A stretch of DNA of 64,000 bases from Thermomonas beijingensis (GTDB lineage: Bacteria; Pseudomonadota; Gammaproteobacteria; Xanthomonadales; Xanthomonadaceae), in contig NZ_JAIQDJ010000001.1 of NCBI RefSeq assembly GCF_020034655.1, positions 372,001 through 436,000 on the forward strand, read 5' to 3'. Made by a program: the position numbers and the translations under genes. Positions within the stretch are counted from its first letter, which is position 1, and the number at the start of each line of letters is the position of its first letter. Shown here piece by piece: positions 36,624-44,414 of the stretch. A model generated the notes under the pieces. The model saw nothing but the letters and a program-made list of their open reading frames with translations, searched no databases and was not told where the DNA came from.

Positions 36624-37175
36624 TCAACGTGCGGCGGTGCGGTTGAAGTCGCGGCGCAGCCAGCTGTCGATCATGCGTTTCTCGTAGCGCAGCGGGTCGC
36701 TGTCGTTGATCATGCCGGAATTGACCATGAACGCCATGTCGGTGAGTTTGCGCTCGCCTTCCGCCACTACCGCGCCGCTGGCATCGGTTTCGCGGTATTT
36801 CACCGTCATCCGCGGCGGGTAGATGTCGCGGATCATGCGGATATTCTGGCGATCCAGCCCATGCCAAGGTTCATAGCGGCCGGCGCGCTGGATATCGACG
36901 ATGGTCAATTCCAGTTTGTTGCCGGGTGCCAGTTGCTTGTCGGCTTGCTTGCGCATGTATTTGGCGAGCTGAATCAGCCAGTCACCCTGCGCCGATTCAA
37001 AGCGGTTGCCGCTGGCTTTGAGCTCGGTGAAGGTGGCTGGGTCGGCCCACGCCACGCTGACCGGGCCGTTGTCGGGCAGGGCACGCGGCGCATCCTTGGA
37101 CAGCAGGGTGTTGCCGGCAACGGCGCTTCCGGCCATCGCCAACGTCAATCCAAGTGCGAGCAATTTGGTATTCAT
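36624..37175 (-). CDS. DUF3016-type exported protein
   Basis: A 183-residue protein with a signal peptide (about 1-20, AVA-G). The body matches what I know of DUF3016: SVAWADPATFTELK, LAKYMRKQADKQLAPGNKLELTIVDIQRAG and YPPRMTVKYRETDASG. The function is unknown. It is followed in this direction only by the terminator, and 72 bp separate it from the upstream DUF3297 gene on the same strand. Confidence 0.75.
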   Translation of the reverse strand: MNTKLLALGLTLAMAGSAVAGNTLLSKDAPRALPDNGPVSVAWADPATFTELKASGNRFESAQGDWLIQLAKYMRKQADKQLAPGNKLELTIVDIQRAGRYEPWHGLDRQNIRMIRDIYPPRMTVKYRETDASGAVVAEGERKLTDMAFMVNSGMINDSDPLRYEKRMIDSWLRRDFNRTAAR

Positions 37176-37247
37176 GTGCACTCTCCGTTGGGGGGATAAG
37201 GCCAGTGTGCCGCGTTGCACGGGCAGTGGCGAGGACCCCCGCAAAGG

Positions 37248-37520
37248 TCAGTCAGCCGGCGTTGCGTCTTGCGTTTCACTGTCCTGGAACCAGGCTTCCA
37301 CCGTGCCACGCAGCTTCAAGGTCATCGGCATGCCACGGCGATCCAGTGAGCGCCCCGCCTGCACGCGAATCCAGCCTTCGCTGATGCAGTACTCCTCGAC
37401 ATTGGTGCGTTCGCTGCCGTTGAAACGGATGCCCACGCCGCGCTCCAGCAACGCGGCATCGTGAAATTTGCTGCGCGCGTCATTGGACAGGCGATCGGGC
37501 GGGGTATTGGTATTGGACAT
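37248..37520 (-). CDS. DUF3297-family protein
   Basis: A 90-residue cytosolic protein with the near-invariant DUF3297 segments PPDRLSNDARSKFHD, LLERGVGIRFNGSERTNVEEYC and SEGWIRVQAGRSLDRRG. The function is unknown but conservation across proteobacteria is high. The ATG at 37520 is the family start (MSNTNTPPDRL); an upstream ATG would add about 11 residues. Confidence 0.88.
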   Translation of the reverse strand: MSNTNTPPDRLSNDARSKFHDAALLERGVGIRFNGSERTNVEEYCISEGWIRVQAGRSLDRRGMPMTLKLRGTVEAWFQDSETQDATPAD

Positions 37521-37565
37521 GGCCATGCTGCCGGCGTTCGGGGCCGACAGCATACAAGGTACCGC

Positions 37566-37892
37566 TCAGCGCAGCTTGCGCGACACCGCGAAGAAGACCA
37601 GATTGCCCAGCCCCAGCGCGCCCACCAGCACTGCGATCACGCCGGGGGTGATTTCCTGCCAGCCGCGCAGGTCCACGATACCAAACCCCAGTGCCAGCGC
37701 CACCAAGGTGATGCCCCAGCGCAGCGATGCCAAGCGACGAGCGGTTTCATCGCCTTCCAGAATGCCGCGCACCAACGCCGGATCCCCGTTGCTGGCGACC
37801 AGTTGCTTGCGCACGCGGGCATCCACAACGGCTTTGATCGCATAGGTGATGCAGAGGAACAAGGTGATTGGAATGAGTAATGCGAAATCCAT
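37566..37892 (-). CDS. Small two-helix membrane protein
   Basis: A 108-residue protein with a transmembrane helix at about 4-22, a charged loop (RKQLVASNGDPALVRGILEGDETARRL) and one or two helices in the second half (ITLVALALGFGIVDL, PGVIAVLVGALGLGNLVFF). It resembles the DUF6249 type, a tentative match. A CAGGAGA Shine-Dalgarno precedes the ATG. It is divergent from the ECF sigma gene, 142 bp away, and could be under that factor's control. Confidence 0.75.
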   Translation of the reverse strand: MDFALLIPITLFLCITYAIKAVVDARVRKQLVASNGDPALVRGILEGDETARRLASLRWGITLVALALGFGIVDLRGWQEITPGVIAVLVGALGLGNLVFFAVSRKLR

Positions 37893-38034
37893 GATGGTCT
37901 CCTGTGAGGGGTCGGCGGCCGCAGTGGCCGTTCGCTGCAAGAGATACGGCCGGGCCGCAGCCGGTTGCAGCGATGTGCGGCATTGTTTGGAAACCGATTG
38001 CAACCAAACCCGCCTTCGGCGTATCCAGTGATGG

Positions 38035-38601
38035 ATGGAAGCCGATCGCGCCCTCGTCGAAGCCGTCCTCGCCCGCCGCCCCGGTGCGTTCGAGCAATTG
38101 GTGCGCGACTACCAGGGACTGTGTTGGCACGTGATCCAACGCATGGTGCAGCACCCGGAAGACACCCGCGAGCTGTGCCAGGACGCTTTCCTGCGCGTGC
38201 ATCGCTACTTGCACCAATACCGTTTCGATAGCCCACTGAAATCGTGGATCGGGCAGGTGGCCTATGCGGTGGCCAAGCGCCATCTGGAGCGCAAGCGGAT
38301 CCTGCTGGCCGAACCGGCCGGCGATGACGATGGGCTGTCTTTGCTCGACAACATCGGCGATGGGTTCGATCTTGTCGCCACCTTCGCCGGTGCCGAAGCC
38401 GAGCGCGAACTGCATGCCGCGATCGAGCGCCTGCCGCCGCTGCAGCGCACACTCTTGACCCTGTATCACCTGGAAGAACTGCCGATCAGCGAGATTGCCC
38501 TGATCACAAGCCTGGCCGAAGGGACAATCAAGAGCCATCTGTTTCGCAGCCGCAATCAATTGCGCAAATTACTGGTTGAACACATGGGAGTTGCCGCATG
38601 A
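38035..38601 (+). CDS. ECF RNA polymerase sigma factor (second)
   Basis: A 188-residue ECF sigma factor. Region 2 (about 12-85) has FEQLVRDYQGLCWHVIQRMV and ELCQDAFLRVHRYLHQYRFDSPLKSW. Region 4 (about 130-180) has LPPLQRTLLTLYHLEELPISEIA and LAEGTIKSHLFRSRNQLRKLL. It is only distantly related to the other ECF factor in this window. It overlaps the next gene by 4 bp (ATGA). Confidence 0.9.
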   Translation: MEADRALVEAVLARRPGAFEQLVRDYQGLCWHVIQRMVQHPEDTRELCQDAFLRVHRYLHQYRFDSPLKSWIGQVAYAVAKRHLERKRILLAEPAGDDDGLSLLDNIGDGFDLVATFAGAEAERELHAAIERLPPLQRTLLTLYHLEELPISEIALITSLAEGTIKSHLFRSRNQLRKLLVEHMGVAA

Positions 38602-39041
38602 ACATCCACGACCACACGCCAGCCCACTCGCACGGCCGCAACGTGGACGGTATCGATGCACAGCGCTGGCAAGCACAGGAAGCCGCACGCCGGGGCGATC
38701 CCGCCGCCGATGCCGGCGACCTGCGCATCGCCAGTGCCTTGCGCCATGCACCGCCAGTGGACTTGCCTGTCGATTTTGCGGTGCAGATGGCGGGGCTGGC
38801 ACACGCCCAGCAGCAAGCCTCCAGCGTGCTGGAACAACGCTTGCTGCGTGCACTGGTGCTGGTGTTTGCGCTGTCGGCAGCGGCGGTGGTGGCTTGGTAT
38901 GGCCGTGGCTGGGTAGCCGGCCTGAGCGTTGCATTACCCGGTGGTGGTGACGCACTGGGCTGGTGCGCGGCGGCGGCGCTATGCCTGTTGTGCAATTGGG
39001 CGCTGGGTGGGCTGCGGCGGCGCGGGTTGCCGGTGGGCTGA
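38598..39041 (+). CDS. Anti-sigma-like membrane protein
   Basis: A 147-residue protein with a His-rich N-terminus (HDHTPAHSHGR), a soluble region (1-80) and two transmembrane helices (about 84-103 and 118-137). No zinc-finger motif is seen. The coupling to the ECF sigma gene and the topology suggest a membrane-bound regulator of that factor; the sequence alone does not prove it. Confidence 0.65.
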   Translation: MNIHDHTPAHSHGRNVDGIDAQRWQAQEAARRGDPAADAGDLRIASALRHAPPVDLPVDFAVQMAGLAHAQQQASSVLEQRLLRALVLVFALSAAAVVAWYGRGWVAGLSVALPGGGDALGWCAAAALCLLCNWALGGLRRRGLPVG

Positions 39042-39120
39042 TTGCGCAGAGGGGTTCCTTCCGTGTGCGTGGAAGGCAGCAGAAGACGCGGTACGCGCGC
39101 ACCTGCCGTAAACTTCGGGC

Positions 39121-40173
39121 ATGTCATCTCCGCACGATTCCGTCCTGGACGCTCTTCTGTACCCGTTTGCAGAAGGCCTGCTGCACTGGCCGCAAGCCGC
39201 GCCGGTGTTGTTCCTGCGTGGCCGTGAAGGTGCGGCGCTGCATGGGTTGCCCCACGCGGCACTGGTGGCCACCCAGTCGTTCAAACCGGAAGCCGCACGG
39301 CTGGAGCGCATCGGCATCACACTGCTCGATGAAGAGGCCTTGCCTGCACACCACTACCCGCTGGTGTTGGTATTGCCGCCGCGGCAGCGCGAGGAAGCGC
39401 GCGCGTTGTTGGCGAAGGCGTGCCGGGCGGTTGCCGCCGATGGCGTGGTGGTGGCCGCAGTCAGTAATGACGAGGGCGCGAAGTCACGCGAGGCCGATCT
39501 CAAGCACTTGGCAGGCAATGTCAGCACACTCAGCAAGTATCACTGCCGGGTGTTCTGGACGCGCCCGCAGGCCGCTTGGGAGGCCGCGCACATCGCGCAA
39601 TGGGCGCAGGCCGATGCACCGCGTCGCCAGCCGTGCGCAGAGCTGCCGGCAGGCGCGTTCCACACGCGGCCGGGGGTGTTCGCTTGGGATCGCGTGGATG
39701 CCGCGTCGCGCATGCTGGCCAACGTGCTGCCGGCCACGCTGCGCGGCCGGGTGGCCGATTTGGGGGCGGGCTGGGGGTATCTGTCGATGCAGGTGTTGGC
39801 GCGCTGCCCGCACATCACCGCGTTGGATGTGTATGAAGCCGATGCCCGTGCGCTGGCCTTGGCGCAGCGCAACCTGGCCGATGCCCGCGTGCCGGTGCAT
39901 TGCCATTGGCAGGATGTCGAACGCGGCGTGAGCGAGCGTTTCGATGCCATCGTCTGCAATCCACCTTTTCATGCCTTGGGGCGCGGTGATCGTCCCGACA
40001 TCGGCCGTGCATTCATCGCTGCGGCCAGCGCAGCGCTCAAATCCGGTGGCCGCTTGTGGCTGGTCGCCAACCGCCACCTTCCCTACGAGGATGCGCTGGG
40101 CAGCGGCTTTGCGCAGGTGCGCAGCGTGGCGCAAGACGGCGGGTTCAAGATCATCGAAGCGGTGAAGGCATGA
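39121..40173 (+). CDS. RsmC-like 16S rRNA guanine-N2 methyltransferase
   Basis: A 350-residue SAM-dependent methyltransferase. The C-terminal domain has the SAM-binding loop VADLGAGWGYLSMQVL, an acidic end (LDVYEADARAL) and the catalytic NPPFH (IVCNPPFHALGRGD) of N2-guanine methylases. The N-terminal domain is a degenerate duplicate, as in RsmC (m2G1207) and RlmG. Length fits RsmC (343). The ATGA overlap with a 16S pseudouridine synthase gene supports an rRNA role. RlmG-type 23S activity cannot be excluded. Confidence 0.85.
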   Translation: MSSPHDSVLDALLYPFAEGLLHWPQAAPVLFLRGREGAALHGLPHAALVATQSFKPEAARLERIGITLLDEEALPAHHYPLVLVLPPRQREEARALLAKACRAVAADGVVVAAVSNDEGAKSREADLKHLAGNVSTLSKYHCRVFWTRPQAAWEAAHIAQWAQADAPRRQPCAELPAGAFHTRPGVFAWDRVDAASRMLANVLPATLRGRVADLGAGWGYLSMQVLARCPHITALDVYEADARALALAQRNLADARVPVHCHWQDVERGVSERFDAIVCNPPFHALGRGDRPDIGRAFIAAASAALKSGGRLWLVANRHLPYEDALGSGFAQVRSVAQDGGFKIIEAVKA

Positions 40174-40868
40174 AGCTGGTCAAGCACCTTGCCAACCTCG
40201 GTTATGGCAGCCGCAGGGACGTGCAGTGGCTGTTTCGCGAAGGCCGCATCACCGACGCCGATGGCGACGTGCTGTACGCCGATGATCCGGTCGATCACGC
40301 CAGCATTCGCATTGACGGCGAAGTGCTGGATCCGCCGTGCGGCATGTTGTTGATGCTCAATAAACCCACCGGCGTCACCTGTTCGACCAAGGATGCGGGG
40401 CGGGTGGTGTTCGATTTGTTTCCACCACGCTACCGCCAGCGTAGCCCGGCGCTGTCCACCGTGGGACGGCTGGATCGCGACACCTCGGGCCTGTTGTTGT
40501 TGACCGATGACGGGCAGCTGCTGCACCGGATCATTGCGCCCAAATCCAAATTGTCGAAGGTCTATCTGGCCACGCTGGCGCAAGACTTGCGCGGCGATGA
40601 AGCCGCGTTGTTCGCCAGCGGCACGTTGCTGCTCGAAGGCGAAAGAACACCGCTGCTGCCGGCGGCGCTTGACGTGCTGGATGCCCGCACTGCCCGGCTG
40701 ACCTTGCACGAAGGCCGCTACCATCAGGTGCGGCGGATGTTCGCGGCGGTGGGCAATCACGTGGTGGCGTTGCATCGCGAACGAGTGGGTGGATTGACGC
40801 TAGGCGCGTTAGCGCAGGGCGAGTGGCGGATGTTGGGCGATGCGGAGCGCGCCGCGCTATTTGTTTAG
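40170..40868 (+). CDS. rsuA: 16S rRNA pseudouridine synthase, RsuA type
   Basis: A 232-residue enzyme with an N-terminal S4 RNA-binding domain (about 1-60: MKLVKHLANLGYGSRRDVQWLF) and a catalytic domain with the Asp in VGRLDRDTSGLLLLTDDG. The TLHEGRYHQVRRMFAAVGNHV block is typical of RsuA/RluE. RsuA makes pseudouridine 516 in 16S rRNA. The ATG at 40170 overlaps the RsmC-like stop, so the pair is translationally coupled. Its last 12 bp overlap, tail to tail, the DUF1415 gene. Confidence 0.85.
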   Translation: MKLVKHLANLGYGSRRDVQWLFREGRITDADGDVLYADDPVDHASIRIDGEVLDPPCGMLLMLNKPTGVTCSTKDAGRVVFDLFPPRYRQRSPALSTVGRLDRDTSGLLLLTDDGQLLHRIIAPKSKLSKVYLATLAQDLRGDEAALFASGTLLLEGERTPLLPAALDVLDARTARLTLHEGRYHQVRRMFAAVGNHVVALHRERVGGLTLGALAQGEWRMLGDAERAALFV

Positions 40869-41414
40869 CAAGGCGGCAAACCCTTCCGCACCCAATGCCT
40901 GCATCGTCTTGATATTGCGCTCGATAATGCTATCCGGTTCCGGGTAGGCCGCTACCGCACGTGCCACGCTGTCTTCGCGCAGCAGATGCAAACACGGGTA
41001 GGGCGCACGATTGGTCAGGTTTTCGGCATCGTCGGGCGCGGTGCCGGCGAACTGATAGTCGGGATGAAAACTTGCCACTTGCAGCACGCCTTCAAGCTGC
41101 AAGGCTTCGACCAAGGCATCGGCAGTGTCGAGAAAATCGTTGTAATCCAGAAAATCGCCCAGCACCTGCGGATGCACCAATAGCGTAGTGTCGGTTTGCG
41201 TGGCTGGGGTGTCGCGCAGCAGGACGAGTTCTTCGCCCAATTGCTCCAGCAAGGCGGATGCCGTGCTGGCATCGCTGATCACGATGCGCACCTGCTCTTT
41301 GGCGTACACCGCTTTGGCAAATGGGCATAGATTCAGCCCGATCACCGCCCGCTCCAGCCAGCGGCGGATGTCTGCTTCGACCTGTGCGTCTGTCGGTGTG
41401 GCGGCGATGTGCAT
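40857..41414 (-). CDS. DUF1415-family protein
   Basis: A 185-residue cytosolic protein of the DUF1415 family: RRWLERAVIGLNLCPFAKAVYAK at the start, FHPDYQFAGTAPDDAENLTNRAPYPCLHLLRE in the middle. The two Cys (NLCPFA and YPCLHL) are conserved in the family; the function is unknown. The ATG at 41414 is chosen; a TTG two codons earlier shares the frame. Its upstream end nearly abuts the yajQ stop (41417), so the two may be co-transcribed. Confidence 0.85.
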   Translation of the reverse strand: MHIAATPTDAQVEADIRRWLERAVIGLNLCPFAKAVYAKEQVRIVISDASTASALLEQLGEELVLLRDTPATQTDTTLLVHPQVLGDFLDYNDFLDTADALVEALQLEGVLQVASFHPDYQFAGTAPDDAENLTNRAPYPCLHLLREDSVARAVAAYPEPDSIIERNIKTMQALGAEGFAALLNK

Positions 41415-41416
41415 GC

Positions 41417-41899
41417 TCAATCGCGGAAGTTGTCGAACTGCAACGGCAGCTCAAATTCCTGCCCTCGCAGCAGCGCCATCGCCGCCTGCAAGTCGTCGCG
41501 CTTCTTGCCGGTCACGCGTAGCTTGTCGCCATTGATTTGCGAATCGACTTTCAGTTTGGCGTCCTTGAGCGCGGCCTGGATTTTCTTCGCCAATTCGCGT
41601 TCGATGCCTTGCTTCACGGTGATCTTCTGGCGTGCGCCGGCAAGGTTGGTGTCAATGTCGCCAAACTCCAGGCAACGCACGTCGATTTTTCGCGCAATCA
41701 AGCGTGCACGCAGGATGTCGGTCATCTGCTGCAATTGGAAATCACTGGGCGCGGACTGGGTGATGACGTTGTCCTCGCGCAGGAATTTGGCATCCACGCC
41801 TTTGAAGTCAAAGCGCGTGGTCAGCTCGCGGCTGGCTTGATCCACCGCATTGGTGAGCTCGTGGGTATCTACTTCAGAAATGATGTCAAAGGAAGGCAT
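41417..41899 (-). CDS. yajQ: YajQ-family nucleotide/c-di-GMP-binding protein
   Basis: A 160-residue protein with the YajQ fold: MPSFDIISEVDTHELTNAV, DFKGVDAKFLRED, GARQKITVKQGIERELAKKI and LKVDSQINGDKLRVTGKKRDDLQ. In Xanthomonas the family member binds cyclic di-GMP and works with a transcription factor. That suggests a possible link to the GGDEF-EAL protein in this window, an inference only. Length matches the family (about 161). Confidence 0.92.
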   Translation of the reverse strand: MPSFDIISEVDTHELTNAVDQASRELTTRFDFKGVDAKFLREDNVITQSAPSDFQLQQMTDILRARLIARKIDVRCLEFGDIDTNLAGARQKITVKQGIERELAKKIQAALKDAKLKVDSQINGDKLRVTGKKRDDLQAAMALLRGQEFELPLQFDNFRD

Positions 41900-41948
41900 G
41901 GCATTGGACAGGGGTGACGAAACCGGAAGGGTACCGCATGCTGACGGC

Positions 41949-42842
41949 ATGACCGAGCCCAACCATGCACCCCATTCCCGCGCCGTTTGGCTGATGCTGG
42001 CGGCGGTGGGCCTGTTTGCGTTGATGGATGCCGGCTTGAAATTGCTGTCGGCGCATTACCTGCCGTTCCAAGTGGCGACATTGCGCGGGGTGGCCTCGCT
42101 GCCGTTGGTGCTGGTGTGGGCGTTGTTCACGCAGGGATGGCGGCCGCTGCTGCGGGTGCGTTGGCCCTTGCATCTGCTGCGCGGGGTGCTGGGCGTGGGC
42201 ATGATGGCCAGCTTTGTGTATGCGCTGAAGCGGCTGCCGCTGTCCACGGCGTATTCCATCTTTTTTGTCGCGCCGCTGCTGATCGCCGCGCTGTCAGTGC
42301 CGTTTTTGGGTGAAAAAGTCGGCCCGCGCCGCTGGGCGGCGATTGCCGTGGGCCTGCTGGGCGTGTTGGTGGTGCTGCGGCCGACCGGCGCCGGGATGAT
42401 GTCCTTGGCCGGGTTGGCGGTGTTGTTGGCGGCGGTGGGGTATGCGGTGTCGGCGATCACCGTGCGGGTGCTGGCGCGCACGGATTCCAATCAGGCTATG
42501 GTGGTCTGGCTCTTGGCCTTGATGGCGCTGGGGGCGGGCAGTTTGGCGTGGCCCGGCTGGCAGCCATTGCAGGCCGAGCATACATGGATCGTGGCCGGCA
42601 TCGGCGTGGTGGGCACGCTGGGCCAATACGCCATTACCGAGGCCTTCCGCCATGGTGAGGCCTCGCTGATTGCGCCGCTGGAATATTCCGCACTGGTCTG
42701 GGGCGTGGCGCTGGATCTGGCGCTGTGGGGTGTATTGCCGGATGGCGTGACGTGGCTGGGGGCCGCCATCATCATTGGCAGCGGCCTGTATTTGCTGCAT
42801 CGCGAAAAGGGCAAGCCGCATCTGGAAGCCGAGCACCCCTGA
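41949..42842 (+). CDS. EamA-family (DMT) membrane transporter
   Basis: A 297-residue protein with ten predicted transmembrane helices in two EamA repeats (about 12-140 and 150-285). The characteristic glutamate follows PFLGEKVG at the end of the first repeat, and APLEYSALVWG lies in the second. The substrate is unknown; family members export metabolites. The start ATG lies in the gap from the divergent yajQ (49 bp), so both promoters must be very close. Confidence 0.9.
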   Translation: MTEPNHAPHSRAVWLMLAAVGLFALMDAGLKLLSAHYLPFQVATLRGVASLPLVLVWALFTQGWRPLLRVRWPLHLLRGVLGVGMMASFVYALKRLPLSTAYSIFFVAPLLIAALSVPFLGEKVGPRRWAAIAVGLLGVLVVLRPTGAGMMSLAGLAVLLAAVGYAVSAITVRVLARTDSNQAMVVWLLALMALGAGSLAWPGWQPLQAEHTWIVAGIGVVGTLGQYAITEAFRHGEASLIAPLEYSALVWGVALDLALWGVLPDGVTWLGAAIIIGSGLYLLHREKGKPHLEAEHP

Positions 42843-43014
42843 TTAATACAGGGTAAAAACAAGCTTATACTTCAAGATGGATGCCGGGTTGGCAAAAAAT
42901 TTCCTCGACACACAAAATATCCGGGTAAAATAAAACAATCGCAACACGATGATTTGTTCCTGTCATCTGGATGTGGCAACGTGGCGGCTTCACCCTAGAA
43001 CACCGGAGCCGGCC

Positions 43015-44403
43015 ATGGCCGAATTGAAGGAAGCCCGCGTCCCCGATATCGGCGGACACGGCGATGTCCCCGTCATCGAATTGCTGGTCAAGCCCGGCGA
43101 TACCGTCGGCAAAGATCAGGGCTTGGTGACGTTGGAATCGGACAAGGCGACCATGGAGGTGCCATCCCCCTTTGCTGGCGTGATCAAGGAGCTCAAGGTC
43201 AAGCTGGGCGATAATGTGTCCGAGGGTGGCTTGGTGGCGATCATCGAGGTGGCTGCAGATGCCGCAGATGCCGCAGCGCCGGCAGCGGCCCCCGCTGCAG
43301 TTGCAGCGCCCGTCCCAGCGCCATCGAAGCCCGCGGTGGCTGCCGCACCGGCGCCGGTGGCGGTTGTGGAAAGTGGCGCGCCAGTGCCCGCACGTGCGCC
43401 CGTCGCTGAACCCGGCCAGCCGGGCATTCCGCCGATGCGCTTTGAGGCCGACGCCGTGTTGCCGGCCAAGGTGCCGTATGCCAGCCCAGCCGTGCGCTTG
43501 TATGCGCGCGAGCTGGGTGTGGATTTATTGCAGGTCAGTGGGCGTGGCCGAAATGGCCGCATCAGCCGAGAAGATGTCCAGCACCATGTGAAAGCGGTGA
43601 TGTCCGGTGCGCTGCAGGACCTTGCCCCGGCAGTGCCGGTGGCAGCGGGTGGTGGGCTCAGCTTGCTGCCGTGGCCAAAGGTTGATTTCGCCAAATTTGG
43701 CGCAATTGAAAGCAAGCCGCTGTCACGGATCCAGAAAATTTCCGGCGCCAATCTTGCGCGCAATTGGGCAATGATCCCGCACGTCACCCAGTTCGACGAG
43801 GCCGATATCACCGCACTGGAAGAGCTGCGCGTGAGCTTCAACAACGAAAATGCAAAAGCGATTGCGGCAGGCAAGGGCAGCAAGCTGACCATGCTGGCTT
43901 TCCTGATTAAGGCGTGCGTGGCGGTGTTGCAGAAATACCCCACCTTCAATGCCTCGCTGGATGGCGACAATCTCGTGCTCAAACAGTATTTCCACATCGG
44001 GTTTGCGGCGGACACGCCGAATGGCTTGGTGGTGCCGGTGCTGCGCGATGCCGATCAAAAAGGCGTGGCGCAGATCGCCAGGGAAATGGGCGAGCTGGCG
44101 GCGCTGGCACGCGATGGCAAGCTCAAGCCCGAGCAAATGCAGGGGGGCTGTTTCACGATCAGCTCACTGGGCGGCATCGGTGGCACCAAGTTCACTCCGA
44201 TCATCAATGCGCCGGAAGTGGCCATCTTGGGGGTATCGAAGTCTGAAATTAAGCCGGTGTGGGATGGCAAGGCGTTCCAGCCCAAGCTTATGCTGCCGTT
44301 GTCGCTGAGCTACGACCATCGCGTGATCGACGGCGCTGCCGCCGCACGCTTCACCAGCTACCTGGGACAACTGCTGGCCGACTTGCGTCGGGCCATGCTG
44401 TAA
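43015..44403 (+). CDS. aceF: Pyruvate dehydrogenase E2 (dihydrolipoamide acetyltransferase)
   Basis: A 462-residue E2 core. One lipoyl domain (2-75) carries the lipoylated K44 in ESDKATMEV. An Ala/Pro-rich linker and an E1/E3-binding domain (about 150-190, PYASPAVRLYAREL) follow. The catalytic domain (about 230-462) ends with SYDHRVIDGAAAARF (catalytic His). Some relatives have two or three lipoyl domains; this one has one. GGAG precedes the ATG. The 172-bp gap upstream is AT-rich and should hold the promoter. The E1 gene is not in the window. Confidence 0.95.
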   Translation: MAELKEARVPDIGGHGDVPVIELLVKPGDTVGKDQGLVTLESDKATMEVPSPFAGVIKELKVKLGDNVSEGGLVAIIEVAADAADAAAPAAAPAAVAAPVPAPSKPAVAAAPAPVAVVESGAPVPARAPVAEPGQPGIPPMRFEADAVLPAKVPYASPAVRLYARELGVDLLQVSGRGRNGRISREDVQHHVKAVMSGALQDLAPAVPVAAGGGLSLLPWPKVDFAKFGAIESKPLSRIQKISGANLARNWAMIPHVTQFDEADITALEELRVSFNNENAKAIAAGKGSKLTMLAFLIKACVAVLQKYPTFNASLDGDNLVLKQYFHIGFAADTPNGLVVPVLRDADQKGVAQIAREMGELAALARDGKLKPEQMQGGCFTISSLGGIGGTKFTPIINAPEVAILGVSKSEIKPVWDGKAFQPKLMLPLSLSYDHRVIDGAAAARFTSYLGQLLADLRRAML

Positions 44404-44414
44404 GGAGAAGGTGC

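Noticed and set aside
42843-43014. Promoter boxes upstream of aceF
   Set aside because: The stretch is AT-rich and likely holds the promoter, but no pair of boxes had both good match and spacing.
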